Positions 24,697 to 36,409 of a DNA stretch of 64,000 nucleotides are shown here, piece by piece (the stretch's first letter is position 1; every line of letters begins with the position of its first letter). Under the pieces are notes generated by a model. The model made no database searches and was not told where the DNA came from. It worked only from the letters and a program-made list of their open reading frames with translations. A program made the translations under genes and the position numbers. This DNA is from Metarhizium brunneum (Eukaryota > Ascomycota > Sordariomycetes > Hypocreales > Clavicipitaceae), in NCBI RefSeq assembly GCF_013426205.1, contig NC_089423.1, forward strand, positions 5,952,001 to 6,016,000, in the 5' to 3' direction.

Positions 24697-26176
24697 GCAT
24701 GTGCGAGGTGTGGCAGTGTTGTCGTGGTATTGGGGATGCTGCCAACGAAGCTTCAGCATTGCAATATTCTGAAATCCACGGTGAAGAATAGGATAGTTGC
24801 CGACCGGAGGCGAATTCCGGATCAAGGTCACAGGGGAGCATATCAACGGGAATGTTGCTGTAACTAATAGACCCAACTGAGCTGGAAGCACGATCTACCT
24901 TTCAGTGCTGTAGGACAATAGGCAAAATATTGTATATTTAGTACTATTAGTCGTTTCGAGCTACATAACATATTTGCGTTTCTTCGTCACCACGGCTTCC
25001 AGCGACCGTATCGTGAGACGCCACGCTGGCTCGTATCCCGACGGCTTAATGGGTTTCAGCTTGGGACGGGAAGCCCGACACGGTGCAGTAGCGTTCGGTA
25101 TTGTGACAGTGAGCCACCAGTACCTCTATGCAATGAAACCACAAGCTTATTCCCACCTCTCCCGCACCGTTTCTGTATCACCAAACCTGCATGACTGGTG
25201 TCTGCTGAATTTCAAATCCTATTGCATACCCAAGTACAACATGACACGTCAAAAATTCAGGTCCAATGCTACTCCGGTCTGGATATTCGGCACTCATCAT
25301 CACTCGGACAACCTGGTTTGGGAAAATGTACAACTAGAAACACAATGTTCAAAGCACCATTGCAAAGCTGGAGTATACTCTGATCGTCTATTCACAGTGA
25401 CCACGTCACTTCAAAATACAAAATGAACCGTTTCTTTGCATACCGTGTACCAATTCACCGCCGTAACCACACTTTTCCTGCCTTACAGCCAAATTGCTGA
25501 TTTTGTAAGCCTGGTGATGCCGACCTTTTCCGAATTGATCCTTGTGTCTATATGCCCCGTGACCCATGTGCCATTTTAAACCATGTTTGCGCCTGGTAAA
25601 ATAAAAGAAATAATAAAAAAGCAGAAACAATGGACATCGATCCATTATGATATCGGGTATTGACCAAAGTTGATTTTTCCAATTTGTCAAATCAACAGAA
25701 TAAAGTACAAAAGACTCCAGACATGTGTTTGCGCAACTGCACATGACACTGACAAGCTCTGAATAAGAGGTGAGCTCTAACAAAACGTCGTACACCATTT
25801 ACCGTATACCCCAAAAGGGCAGTGGCTAGAATTAGGTCGTAAACTCCGTATAAAACGTCAAAAAGAAGTAGAGCTTGCATTAGTATTACCCAGCTGACCT
25901 CTGTCAAGAGGGATGATGTTGAACGCCGATGCTATGCAGAAGATGATGGAGAGAGGCACGCAAGGCGATCTTCGTCTCTTTCTCAAGAAATGGGGTATAG
26001 AAGAATCGTAATCTATGCAGTGGGTATTTTACCATGACCACAGCAATGGCTCGGCAATTGCAAGCTTTAGTCCATTCACGAGGAACGAGGCCAAATCGTC
26101 GCGACCATACTTGTCGTGGGACATTAAACCGTATTCAAACGTATCGAAATCCAAGGTCCGCCTTGTTAATCCCGGT
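24697..26176. other. Convergent 1.5 kb gap between RPT3 and LST7
   Basis: Two 3' ends face each other. A plus-strand frame at about 24974-25426 has no ATG near its beginning and no domain. Nothing else identified. Confidence 0.55.
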
Positions 26177-27652
26177 TCAAGAATTCAAAGCGACACCAAC
26201 CTCGAAGAGGAGTTGCACAAACTTGCCATGCAGCTCAATGAAAAAATCAGGCTGTCCAACGAGCTCCGCGAGCCCGCGGGCCTTCAGTGACGAAGCACCC
26301 GGTCCACCGCCCATACGCCTTGTGAAGGCACTCCCACCAGTCAGGAAGCTGCTGCCAGACCGGTCAACTGCGGCAGGAGGGTCAAAGGCAGAGGCTTGGG
26401 GCTGTGGTTGTGCTCCGCCACCGTACATGACACTGCCAATGGGGGACGAGTTGGCTGTCGTGCGTTCCGCTTCCGCTTCAGCGAGCTGCTGAATCCAGGT
26501 GGCCAAATCCCTGAAGGCGGCTGAAATCATAGCAAATGTCTTCATCGCTAGTCTCTCTTTGTGTGTACTAAGGGCTAAAAACGCGTACACTCGCTTGTGC
26601 CCTCGAGCATGTACATCTGGAATGCGAAAGATGTATGCTGTGGTATAACCTGCTAGGGCATCGCCAAAAAAAATTGGCCCGCCTGTTGCTGCCGAGCCCG
26701 GACTCTGCGTCGTGACAAAAGACGGGGATGTATTAAGCTGTGGCGAGGAAGTCGGGGTAGATGTGGACGGAGGTCGAGGAAGGGTCTCGAAGGATAGGGC
26801 ACGTAGACATGACGCACGAATCAACGAGAAGGAATCAGCCAGGATGGGTTCGTGGGTAGATGTGTAGTTGACGTAGTGAAAGTGATATGGAGTTCGCTCT
26901 GATGAGGTCGATGTGCTGGAACATGACGTATTTCTAGAGCTACTCGCCGTCGGGGCTGTTCTCCGTGATCGCACACGTCGCGTACTCGTTTCGCGATCGC
27001 CATCTGTGTCACTCGAGGTCTGCGAGTTAGGTGGGGAGGTCTGTCCAGCAGGCCCAAACACCCTCTCGACAGGAGCCTTGGTGCGTAGAGTCGGTCCATG
27101 TGCCCCTGTTGCATAGTCCTCTGGGGTTGCGCCAGAGGTTTGTCGCCTTGGTAGCGTCATAGCACAATTATCACAAGGGCCTTGTTTCTTGGTGACAGTG
27201 TCATCATAAGTGCGCCGGAAGCTTGAATCCCGGCGAGGTTGCTGGAAAACTGGCCGTGGGCTTTCTGGCGGCGTGTCGAGAGCCGAAGAGCTGACCGTGT
27301 AGTTTGTATTACCAGATGCTGTGGTGGAGCGGCGCAAAGCAGCACGTTGCGAGTGGGCATCATGCTCCGAGGCAGGTGCAGAACCGCTGCGCCCGATGCT
27401 TAGATCCCTAAACGTATTATTAAGGGCAACAGAAGACTGAGATTGCGGCGCGGACGTCGGACCACCTGATCGTGTTCGAACATCGCATTTCGTTTTGCCG
27501 GTTGCTGTACTAATGGGATCAACTTCCTCAAAACAAACAGAACACGGACTTCTCAGTCCCTCGGTGACCATCAACGGGGTTGGCCCATGGATGTCACAGT
27601 AGTGAGCAAGGCATAACTTTAAACCAGTAGTTAGCTTATTGCCAATGGCCAT
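26177..27652 (-). CDS. LST7: Folliculin-like Lst7 (longin domain)
   Basis: A single exon of 491 residues from the ATG at 27652; the frame is open a little further upstream but has no ATG there. The N-terminus LKLCLAHYCDIHGPTPLMVTEG followed by CSVC (37-40), and later a CDNC pair, is the folliculin-family signature. A long Ser/Thr/Pro-rich insert (about 50-260) separates it from the rest of the longin fold: FHYVNYTSTHEPILADSF, then GYTTAYIFRIPDVHARGHKR and helices to the end. Like yeast Lst7 it lacks the C-terminal DENN part of animal folliculin. In yeast, Lst4-Lst7 is the GAP for the Rag GTPase Gtr2 at the vacuole, relaying amino-acid signals to TORC1. Role here inferred from family. Confidence 0.85.
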   Translation of the reverse strand: MAIGNKLTTGLKLCLAHYCDIHGPTPLMVTEGLRSPCSVCFEEVDPISTATGKTKCDVRTRSGGPTSAPQSQSSVALNNTFRDLSIGRSGSAPASEHDAHSQRAALRRSTTASGNTNYTVSSSALDTPPESPRPVFQQPRRDSSFRRTYDDTVTKKQGPCDNCAMTLPRRQTSGATPEDYATGAHGPTLRTKAPVERVFGPAGQTSPPNSQTSSDTDGDRETSTRRVRSRRTAPTASSSRNTSCSSTSTSSERTPYHFHYVNYTSTHEPILADSFSLIRASCLRALSFETLPRPPSTSTPTSSPQLNTSPSFVTTQSPGSAATGGPIFFGDALAGYTTAYIFRIPDVHARGHKRVYAFLALSTHKERLAMKTFAMISAAFRDLATWIQQLAEAEAERTTANSSPIGSVMYGGGAQPQPQASAFDPPAAVDRSGSSFLTGGSAFTRRMGGGPGASSLKARGLAELVGQPDFFIELHGKFVQLLFEVGVALNS

Positions 27653-28166
27653 GGTGAGCTGTGATGTGTCCACGAAAATGCATCACTTGAGCTGCTATTA
27701 TGGACGGGGCTTGGAAGAGACTTGTTGAGTGGTATAACAGGTTCAAGACATGCCCAAGAGGCAACGAGGTGTGATGTAGGTATGTATCCTAAACTGGGCC
27801 TGAGTCTCGATTCCGTGACAAATCATAGGTCCAACTGCAGCGCAGCTGACTCGATATGCAGCAGGGTTGATGGAGATTGTCTTGTTTCTTCAAAACAAAA
27901 CAAGCTCCGGCCAAGTTCGCAGAAGAAACATACAACAAGAGCCTCCATGTAGAACCACTGGACAACAGAGGCGGTGAGCGAAGATGGTGTGCAAGCGACA
28001 TATTGGTGTCAGCGCGGGAGAAGGTAGACAAGTACAAGCTGCGCAAACGCCGGCCGAGACCAAGCCCGAGGACAGCTAAAAGGGAGCACACTTGTTGCGA
28101 CAGAGGAAACAAAGGGAGGGGAGATGTGAAAAGAAGGCTAGGATGCTAGAAAGAGTTGGGGGAGGA

Positions 28167-28195
28167 TGCAGGCTTCCTGCAGGCTTCCTGCAGGC
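28167..28195. repeat. 11-nt tandem repeat (TGCAGGCTTCC, 2.6 copies)
   Basis: Two exact copies and a partial third. Each unit junction carries CCTGCAGG, itself a palindrome. Confidence 0.9.
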
Positions 28196-31100
28196 ATTGT
28201 GTGTGTGGCGCCTTGCAGCAGCACTGCCATGCGCTGTCCGATATTTGTCGACTGTATGTAGGTGGGAGACTTACAATGTAGGTCATGACGCATCCAGAGA
28301 TCGAGGGGTTTATCTTATCGTGATGAGGAGCAAGGTGGGATTTCGGTCTAGAAACACGGCGCGTGCTGGGGAGGGAGAGGGGCGAGTCAACGGCAACGTC
28401 GAGATGACTGCAGAATGATGCGGCGAGGATGCCGAGATGGTGCAAAGAACTGGCGAGGTAGCAAAGTGACCAGTCGGCGGGCGGGTGTGATGCTATTGAC
28501 AAATATGATGCTGGCGCACGGCTCCGAGATCGCGAAGTGGCAGTAGTCGTAGTAGACGAGCGACAAGCTCAAGCTTGGACTGGTGATTAATTGTAAGATG
28601 GTCGTTGCAGTGTGGTACGACTTGTCGCGGACTGTCGCGGGAGCTCTGACCCGATGCGGGAGCCCGCGTGGTTGTTGTTGGGCGGACGTCCTTTTTGCAG
28701 GACGCGGCCCGAATGCCTCAAGTCGCCTCGAGTCTTGCGCTCTGCAGTCGGTGGCGTTAATGCTGCTTGTACGAGTGCCTGGTCCAGAGGCGTCAGCCTG
28801 GGGCCAGTCGTGTCTCCTCGTCGGCTGCTGAGAGTCTGCCTGCGGATCGAGATAACGGCAGCCCGCAAGCGAGACGAGGGATGCGGATACAAAGATCCCA
28901 GGAGGAGGTTGCTGCGAGAAATTGGCAATAAAGACAAGACCAAGCAAGAGCGGATGTCACGGAAAATAAAGTTTCGGCGTGAGGGAGAGGGCAGCGGGCT
29001 AAAGGAAAGCGTGAAGTGACGGCGGCGGGTCGTGGCTTCCCTGTCTAAGCAGTTCTGAGCTCTTGTTGAGGCAATACGAGCGTTCCTTCGTGTCTCGCTC
29101 AGTCTGCAAACACAATGGATTATTTACGCAATCTGGTACGTTGTCGCTCACTGTGCGAGTAGTCGAACCGAATCGATCGAGTGATAGAAAAGAAGAGACC
29201 GCAGATGTACGGAGAATGCCTGCGAGCAAACGAATGCGAGCAGCCCGCCGATGGCTACGGACCACTGATGTGGGCTCACCAGTTCCTGATATATTCCCAC
29301 AAATCATGGATCCGTCGTTACGGTTCTGTGACAAAGCCAAGCGCTGCGACAGGTCTTCTAGAACGAAACGAGCAGCCAGTGACAACGTGATCCTGGCGCG
29401 AAACAAGTGGACGGGGGTGCTTTGCAGCAGACGTTTGGTCTGGGCCAGGGATGAGTCGTGAACCCCCCAAGTTGGTCTGGTAGGTTGGAGCTACGGAACT
29501 CATCATCCACTCAGCCACTCAAGCAGGTCAAATTCGACTTTTCCTAACTATTGTATCAAGTACCTCAATGAAGCCTGGCATGTGGCTAACCTTGGAGCCC
29601 TAGACGAGGAACCGCTATTTGTGCTAGTAGTACTATTGCATTGACGGCTGGCTATAGCTTGGGACCACTGTTTTGGCGGACAGCTTGTCCTTTGACGTGC
29701 ATACCAACAGTATTCCGGATTTAGAAAGCTGTGGAGGTACTCCGTAGAGACAGTCACAGTCCATCCTCTGTGGGACATCGGACCAGACACCACAGCGCTT
29801 GGCCTCTTCCCTCGTCGCGGAACCTTTGCCGGAAGCTTCAGGATTAAAGACCCTCGGCATCAATGTTTATTTGTGGGTACAGGTTGCGACGCGGCCTAAC
29901 ACAGGGCTCTGGTTCAAATGCTGACGACGGACAGGCAGTGATCGTCGAAGCCGATAGCCCGAGCCCGCTAGTATTCTACGTCTTTGCTGTGACGAAGAAG
30001 AGGGGGCCTGGTCCGTCGTCCGTACTGGAATAATAAGTTGCGTACCCCGTCCACGCTTCAGGGCAGTACACTCCACCACATGTGGCTTCACAGTTCCCAC
30101 ATCCGGGAACTGCCGGATTGGAAATGCAAAATTAAAGCCATTCGTACTCCGTACATACAAACTAATCAAGGATCATTTGTCCAGAACTTGGCTAGGACAC
30201 GGCGACGGCAAAAAAAAAGGAGGCGACTTGGCCATGATGGAGCGGCAAAGATTTACACGACTAAGCACAAATAACTTATTATCGTTGCCAATGAAACGAC
30301 GAAGTACTTCACCTCATTTCGGAACGTTGCAGGCCATCGAAACCAGGACCAAAATACAGTTGATGCGTGTGCTGGCGTAGCAAAAAACAATGCAGCGTCG
30401 GCAGCACGCATGTATGTATATCGTGGTCGCCAGAGTTCTGTACATACTACAAATATTGCCCAGCGTCCTTACCACCTATTATATTCTTCGAGAGCTCAAC
30501 ATTCAGGTCACTGCTTGGTCGGCGGCATCTTTGTGGAGAGTAACTCCGTAGGTGTGGCGAAATTGAAAGACCCATGACAAGCCAACATGTCATGCTTGAC
30601 TTCTGTAAAGAACATCAGGCCATCCTTGCTAAACCTAACGGGTGCGAATTCTCCAGGTTGTCGTCGGTCTGGTCGAGGATGTGCTCACATGATAACTTTA
30701 CTTTCCTGGGCTGGCCCTGCAAGCCTGATAACGGACTACGCCCATAACAGCAACTGGCCCTATCGAGCCCAACCCACACAACAAGCAATACTCCATACTC
30801 CGTACAAGGGCAGGGATGGTCGCATGGAACCCGGGTTATGGTCGTACTGCTGGTAATATGCACCAGAACCTGAGTAGAACCCAGTCAGAACCGTGCTAGC
30901 CACGTGGATGACTGTGACACTCAAGCGCTCCCCATACGGAGTAACATATGTGTGACGGTTATCCTCCACGGGGAAGATGTGAGCGTTGCCTCTTGGCTCT
31001 CTGGTAAGGACTGCTTGCTGGAGACGAAGCTTGGCTCGCTCACTAATTACATCACATTTCCACTGTCACAAGAGGCATTTGGAAGCGACAGCGGATGCGA

Positions 31101-31632
31101 TTCGCCTGGCCCGAGTTGGGTAGCCTTGGGGATCAGTTTTTGGACCCCACGACCACTGCAAATTTGACCGGTGAGAGGCATGCCTGTTGGATGGTACCCC
31201 TTGTGTGAGACCCGGAGCATCCCGTTTGATTGAGCCAACGACCACCCGCCCATTTTCGAAATCCATGCGAACTGAAGCTGATGTCGCTCTCACAGTATCA
31301 TGGATGGGTGCGTGAGAGAGCCCAAGCAGCGTGGTCGTCTCAGAGGCGGCGGTCAAGCAGGCGGCTGCGCCTTTCAATAACAGAATTCGACGATCCAAAG
31401 ACGACAATGCCTACCTGCCTCCCTCGCCGGCAATAGTATTACTAGCATTACTGGTGTAACTCGGTTGTCAAGTCGGCCTGAAATCTGCATCACCAGAAAT
31501 CCGAGACATGACGCCCCGTCACATTATTTGAGACACGCAATCGCACGACCTTTTCACGAACCCGGGTTTGCTATCGCAAAACTTGATCCCGACCAACGAA
31601 GGCTTGATAGCGGCAACAAAGCCTAACGGATA

Positions 31633-31706
31633 ATGGTGCCTCCCTCTTCCTTCCTCCCTCCCTCCCCCCTCTCTTTTTTTTTTTTTTTTTGTTTCTTCCT
31701 CGTGCA
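31633..31706. repeat. Polypyrimidine tract with long T run
   Basis: Nearly all C and T on the plus strand, including about 17 consecutive T. No gene starts within 1 kb in the matching direction, so it is not an obvious core promoter. Confidence 0.85.
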
Positions 31707-32908
31707 ACAGCATTTTCCAAGCGTCGGTCATGTACAGCCTCGCAGGAACAGGGGGCCGAAGTCTAAACATTACAGATGCTACTCTAGGTACGTAATTCAG
31801 CATGGGATGAGAACGCACAAACCCGTTTCTCTGAGACATTTAATGAACCTGTAACTGCTACCCGTGCAAGTGCAATCTGCATTGACATATGGGATATTAA
31901 CTGAAACGACATGGCAACTCATCCATCAGCGTTCGGAAATTCGGCCCTCGCCGGCTGACACCCGGAAGCCCAATCAAGATGGAAAGTACATAGCAGGAGG
32001 GCTCTCTTCATCATCATCCGTCCACCCTACTCCGTAACCGCCTGTGATACGTACATACGGAGTATCGATGGAAAATTGCGGATGCAGCGCCCGTACAGAC
32101 ATGCAACGCAAACCGACAGAATGGTAGCGCGCCTCGCCTCCCCATTGCCGCATGCAGGGTTAGAAAAGGGACAATAAGACATGATCCATGTTGTTATTGA
32201 CCGTTAGGTTGGCATAACGGGCCCATTCATGCCGGCGAAACGGCTCAATCCTACTTGTTCTTAGTCCTCGGGGCAACACCAGTAATGTGGCACGAAATGC
32301 TTAGTATCTAGAATTGTCCGACAGTTGATTTGACAGGTGAAAGGATTTGTGATGGCTTGGCGGCTAACATGGCCCGATGTCGGGTGATATCTTGGTCTGA
32401 AAACAAAACTATTGCGTTGTTTTTTGGCATCCCTGCAACTGGGCAAATTATCAGCCGGTGCAAATTAATTTACCGTCGATGGTAGCGAATACATTCAAGT
32501 GCTACGGAGTACATACTGCTCCGTACTTGCCGACTTTACCACAGTCAAGTCCTCTTTGTCGCTGCGCAAGGACCATAGTACCATACACCATGCACAACGT
32601 GCACGATGGAACCGTGATACTAATTGACTCTTTCTTTGTCTTGCTAGGAGGCCCTTGCACTTTGTACAACGTACTTTATCCGGCAGGCAACGGCTAAAAA
32701 GACGGTGAGTTGCACCCCGTGCTCTGTTTATTGCACGGAGTAGCATGTATTGATCTAATCTTACAGATTCCCAGCCCAAGGTCCCATGCCAAGCCATCTT
32801 GTCCCGGCTGCATTCGCATCTGAATACCGACAATAGAAATCGGAGGGGGGGAGGGGAATGTTATATTTTGCCAACCATGTACTCCGTACAATGCTGATTT
32901 CCGTCCCG

Positions 32909-35900
32909 TCATCTTGCATCTATGCACTCGGGTGGGCACTTTTCCTTTGCACGCCCTGTTACAACTACCATTCTCGAAGTCGCACGTCGTCTTCGCTTCT
33001 GCGGAATCACGCGAGTCCGAATTGAAGCCTCCGCCGCCGAGGTATGACGAGGACCATGATCTGCATTCCCTCCAAGCGCACCTGTTCCAAGGGAGCTGGA
33101 CAGAGGCTTGGCCGCCTCCGTATCCTGATCATCGGCACAAGACTCTGCCCATGCCTCGCGAATCGACAACCCTAGAGCCAGGGCCACCTCTCGCGCAACG
33201 CTGTTGCCCACAATCTTGTATTGTTCTGCAGGGGTGCCCAGGATGACTTCACCATCCAGGAAGCCCTGGGCGCGACGGGCCTCCATGACGGAGAGGCCTC
33301 GATTCTCATCCCAGTGCAACTGGCGACCATGCTTGCGGTCGTTGGGGACCTGCACTGTTGTAATGGCCCCAATAAGTTGATTGGGGTATAGCCGTCCATA
33401 TGCGGAAGACTGCCGGTCCAGTTTATGAGGTTCAGTATTAGGCCTTGATGTCTTCCTGTTAATTGTTACAAACACTCCTCTCTCCGCTGGCGTGAGGATC
33501 CCGCGAGACGCGCTGCGTAAATTCATTCCCCACGGCCGGTTTGGGATCAGCGATATTCGCGCCTTCAAGCCCTTGGTGAGCCCACGAGCCAAGCGGTGGT
33601 CAGGGAAGGGGATGCAGGTATCTGTCTGACCATTGTATATCTTGGGAAGGCCAGACGAAACCTGCCTAGCTACAGAATACGAGAATGGAGTTGCTCGTAG
33701 AAAGTCACGCTCTGCCAACACGTGGCGGCGCGTGGGAAGTTTGCCAAGGCTTGTATACCTGGTCTCCGACGGGTGCGAGTGAGTTTGCTGAGGCTTACCA
33801 GGCAACTTACAGTTTGGTGCCGCGAAGCTTATGAAGACGCGTGAACGTCTCTGCGCCGATCCGCACGACGAGGCGTCGAGGTAAAACACCTGGGCTTGGT
33901 ATCCTATACCAACAATTGCGCACATAAACTGGCCAAGGACATCTTGTTCTCTGTTTGCTTTACTTGGGAGAATGCCAGGCACGTTTTCCAGAAGTCCGTA
34001 CTTGGGCCGATAGAGGTCAACGCATGAGGCGAAGGCTGCCACGAGAGACTGGTTTTTGCGCTGTTCGTCTGTCGTCCTGTCGTTTGTGAGAGTAGAGAAG
34101 CCGGGACATGGACTGCCTCCGGAGATGAAGTCGACGCTGCCTATGGTAGGCACCGACTTGGAAAAGTTGCCGCTAAATGCCTCCCTTTGAAAGTCGTCGA
34201 TGGACCCGAGGAACGGGCTCATGAGGTTGGGATGGCTGCAGTTGGCCATGTAGGTGTGAATTGCCCGGGCATTACAGTCGTTGGCCCAGCTCATGCGAAC
34301 GGCGCCCCCTTCTTCGAGGCCCCTGCCAAAGTTTCCGCCGCCGCAGAAGAGGTCCAATCCTCGAAGCTCGGAGATGACAACAGCGGGATCAAATCCCTGG
34401 CGTAGTGACGACGGGACGCTGCGTAACGGAACGCACAACCCGGCGGGCGATACTCGATGCGTGATGTAAAAGTAGCCGCCGACTCCGGCTCGATTATATG
34501 GCGCTGGGATATTTTCATCGTGGGCAAAGAACCGGACATGGCATTTTCCGACGATACCGCTCGGGTCGCATTCGATCGACTCATTGCTATACACTAGTTC
34601 ATTACGGGCAGAAGTAACAGCCATGCTGTCCACATTGCTTCGCCGAAGCAGTTTTCGGAAGCAGAGGCGAGTTCCCGCGCCCCGTGTGTTTACACTGATG
34701 AGTTCACATGCTTCGGAAGTCGAGCTGGCCACATTCACATGGATAAGAAACGTGTCTCCTGGCCGGTATTTGCCAGAGGTAGAATCCTGAAGCCGAGGAT
34801 TCAAGTGTGAGCACATTAGATCCGAGTCATCCAGAGCTATCCATTTCTTCTCCTTGCTGAGATATCTTTGTCGACAAAAGAATTCCGACGTTGTTGTCGA
34901 GTCTCCTCTAAACTGAACACTATGCACGCGCAGGGCCTCACAGTCCTGGATCTTGTTTTCCTCTGCACACGAACAGTGATCAGAGAGGAACAGCTCATTT
35001 CTCCACGGGTATTTCATTAGGCCACAAAGAGTGTCAGAAGGGCGGTAGTACCACAGCACTTCAAAGTATCTGCCACCGTCGCTGCGTTCACAAACCTTCT
35101 GGACTAGGGCAAACCGCCGGTCGACGCCCGCGAAGTCATTGGAGAGCTCACGTCTCCGCATGGACCTCGATACCTCACCGTCTCTTCTCGTGGATATTGT
35201 GTCGCCGGGTTTGATGGCACGGGTGATATCAGAGATATCTCCCCCTGTCTCGTTAACAAACGAACTGGTAGCTGGGCCGTGTGATGTGCAGGCCAGCTCA
35301 AGCCCATGCTTCAAGCTAGCACGCTCTCTCAACTCCGATGCCCTCCTGCTTAATGGGAAGTTGTGCAGTCGGTTTCCAAACGGCAAGTCAGAAAATCGGT
35401 GATAGACGTAGTCGGTGACGATGGTCGGCTCCTGTGCAGTTCCTGTCGAGAGGTCCGGGTACTTGGTGAAATCCCATATCTCCGCCCAGATGTCATGATA
35501 GCCGTACTCTCTGTCTGTAATTATTCCCCTGTATTCCTTGTAAAGAAAAGAAATGTTTGCATTTACGGAAGTGCGAAAGTCGCTCGATGCATGCTGTGCC
35601 AGCCAGTCCATCAAGTCAGGAGCATCCCCATGGACTACAAGAAGCCAGTCTCCAAACGCGCTCTGGAAGTGCCGTATCGTCACTCTTGTCCCCTTTTCTT
35701 CCATAAAGACTAGAAAGTCGACGAAATGCTTGGCAAGGTTGGCGACCCATAGGAATGCCTTGAAGAAGCGGCGATACTCCCTTGCAGGCAGGCAGAGTTT
35801 ATAGAAGATGTCACTCTGGTCGCAATACGTAGACTGTAGCCAGATCTGATTGCCCACATTATGATACTGCAGGCCGTATTGTCCTACTGGAACCGCGCTG

Positions 35901-36409
35901 ATGGGAACTCGTTTCATAAACGTCTTGCCTTGCCCATTGTTGCTCAGAATTCCGTCGAAGAAGAAGTTGCTATAGCCGGGTCTAGCATAGAGGTGATGCA
36001 GGCAGCGCATTTCACACGGATAGTTTTCCGTGTCCAAGTAGACTGCAAATTCATCCAGCTGTAGTTCGAAATGGCCAGAAGAGGGTGAAGATTGACGTTG
36101 TACAGACGGGCCGAAACACTCCAAGGCATCTTCTTCAGATTTTGGGGGAGCAGGTGGGTGAAACGGCTCGTAGCAGGAGCGAGGCGAGGACAATTGAAAG
36201 TCTGGTATTTCTACTGCCAAGTTGGAGGATTCCTCGGACAAGACACTCGGCGACGATGAGCTTGCCCGCAGCGTCTCGGACCACTGCGACGAGTCATCTT
36301 GACAGGATGCCGAGTCATTCTCGCAAGCCCATACGTCCTCTGTATCAAGAGTCTCTTTTAAGACGGTGGTATCGCGTTCAGTCTCAGAGGCCTCGAGTTC
36401 GCTTCTCAT
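32909..36409 (-). CDS. dim-2: DNA (cytosine-5) methyltransferase, DIM-2 type
   Basis: Uninterrupted frame of 1166 residues from the ATG at 36409; it stays open upstream to about 36487 but without an in-frame ATG. The N-terminal half resembles a replication-foci targeting domain (GHFELQLDEFAVYLDTENYP onward). Two BAH-like regions follow (FEVLWYYRPSDTLCGL; GKYRPGDTFLIHVN). The catalytic domain has ELRGLDLFCGGGNFGRGL (motif I), GGSPCPGFS with the nucleophile Cys768 (motif IV), ENVPG (motif VI), QRRSR (motif VIII) and a C-terminal GNSVARE (motif X). The basic tail is KRRRR-rich. The order and the PCPGFS form fit DIM-2, the DNMT1-like enzyme that Neurospora guides by H3K9me3/HP1, rather than the shorter RID. 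No lesion is visible, so it is probably active. Confidence 0.9.
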   Translation of the reverse strand: MRSELEASETERDTTVLKETLDTEDVWACENDSASCQDDSSQWSETLRASSSSPSVLSEESSNLAVEIPDFQLSSPRSCYEPFHPPAPPKSEEDALECFGPSVQRQSSPSSGHFELQLDEFAVYLDTENYPCEMRCLHHLYARPGYSNFFFDGILSNNGQGKTFMKRVPISAVPVGQYGLQYHNVGNQIWLQSTYCDQSDIFYKLCLPAREYRRFFKAFLWVANLAKHFVDFLVFMEEKGTRVTIRHFQSAFGDWLLVVHGDAPDLMDWLAQHASSDFRTSVNANISFLYKEYRGIITDREYGYHDIWAEIWDFTKYPDLSTGTAQEPTIVTDYVYHRFSDLPFGNRLHNFPLSRRASELRERASLKHGLELACTSHGPATSSFVNETGGDISDITRAIKPGDTISTRRDGEVSRSMRRRELSNDFAGVDRRFALVQKVCERSDGGRYFEVLWYYRPSDTLCGLMKYPWRNELFLSDHCSCAEENKIQDCEALRVHSVQFRGDSTTTSEFFCRQRYLSKEKKWIALDDSDLMCSHLNPRLQDSTSGKYRPGDTFLIHVNVASSTSEACELISVNTRGAGTRLCFRKLLRRSNVDSMAVTSARNELVYSNESIECDPSGIVGKCHVRFFAHDENIPAPYNRAGVGGYFYITHRVSPAGLCVPLRSVPSSLRQGFDPAVVISELRGLDLFCGGGNFGRGLEEGGAVRMSWANDCNARAIHTYMANCSHPNLMSPFLGSIDDFQREAFSGNFSKSVPTIGSVDFISGGSPCPGFSTLTNDRTTDEQRKNQSLVAAFASCVDLYRPKYGLLENVPGILPSKANREQDVLGQFMCAIVGIGYQAQVFYLDASSCGSAQRRSRVFISFAAPNCKLPGKPQQTHSHPSETRYTSLGKLPTRRHVLAERDFLRATPFSYSVARQVSSGLPKIYNGQTDTCIPFPDHRLARGLTKGLKARISLIPNRPWGMNLRSASRGILTPAERGVFVTINRKTSRPNTEPHKLDRQSSAYGRLYPNQLIGAITTVQVPNDRKHGRQLHWDENRGLSVMEARRAQGFLDGEVILGTPAEQYKIVGNSVAREVALALGLSIREAWAESCADDQDTEAAKPLSSSLGTGALGGNADHGPRHTSAAEASIRTRVIPQKRRRRATSRMVVVTGRAKEKCPPECIDAR

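Larger units (their letters stand above)
27653..32908. other. 5.3 kb gap without supportable genes
   Basis: It begins with the LST7 promoter and ends at the 3' side of the DNA methyltransferase gene. Base composition is ordinary, not the strong AT bias of heavily RIP-mutated repeats. It contains an 11-nt tandem repeat near 28167, a polypyrimidine run near 31633, and many TACTCCGTA copies (about 29740, 30146, 30541, 30786, 30934, 32027, 32052, 32503, 32878). Open frames at 28387-29460 overlap on both strands and show no domain. Confidence 0.55.

Noticed and set aside
24974..25426. 150-codon plus-strand frame downstream of RPT3
   Set aside because: It begins at a TTG, not an ATG, has no domain and shows no codon bias.
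28387..29461. Several 110-190 codon frames on both strands upstream of LST7
   Set aside because: They are mutually overlapping, Arg/Ser-rich products without domains, best explained as a GC-rich promoter region.
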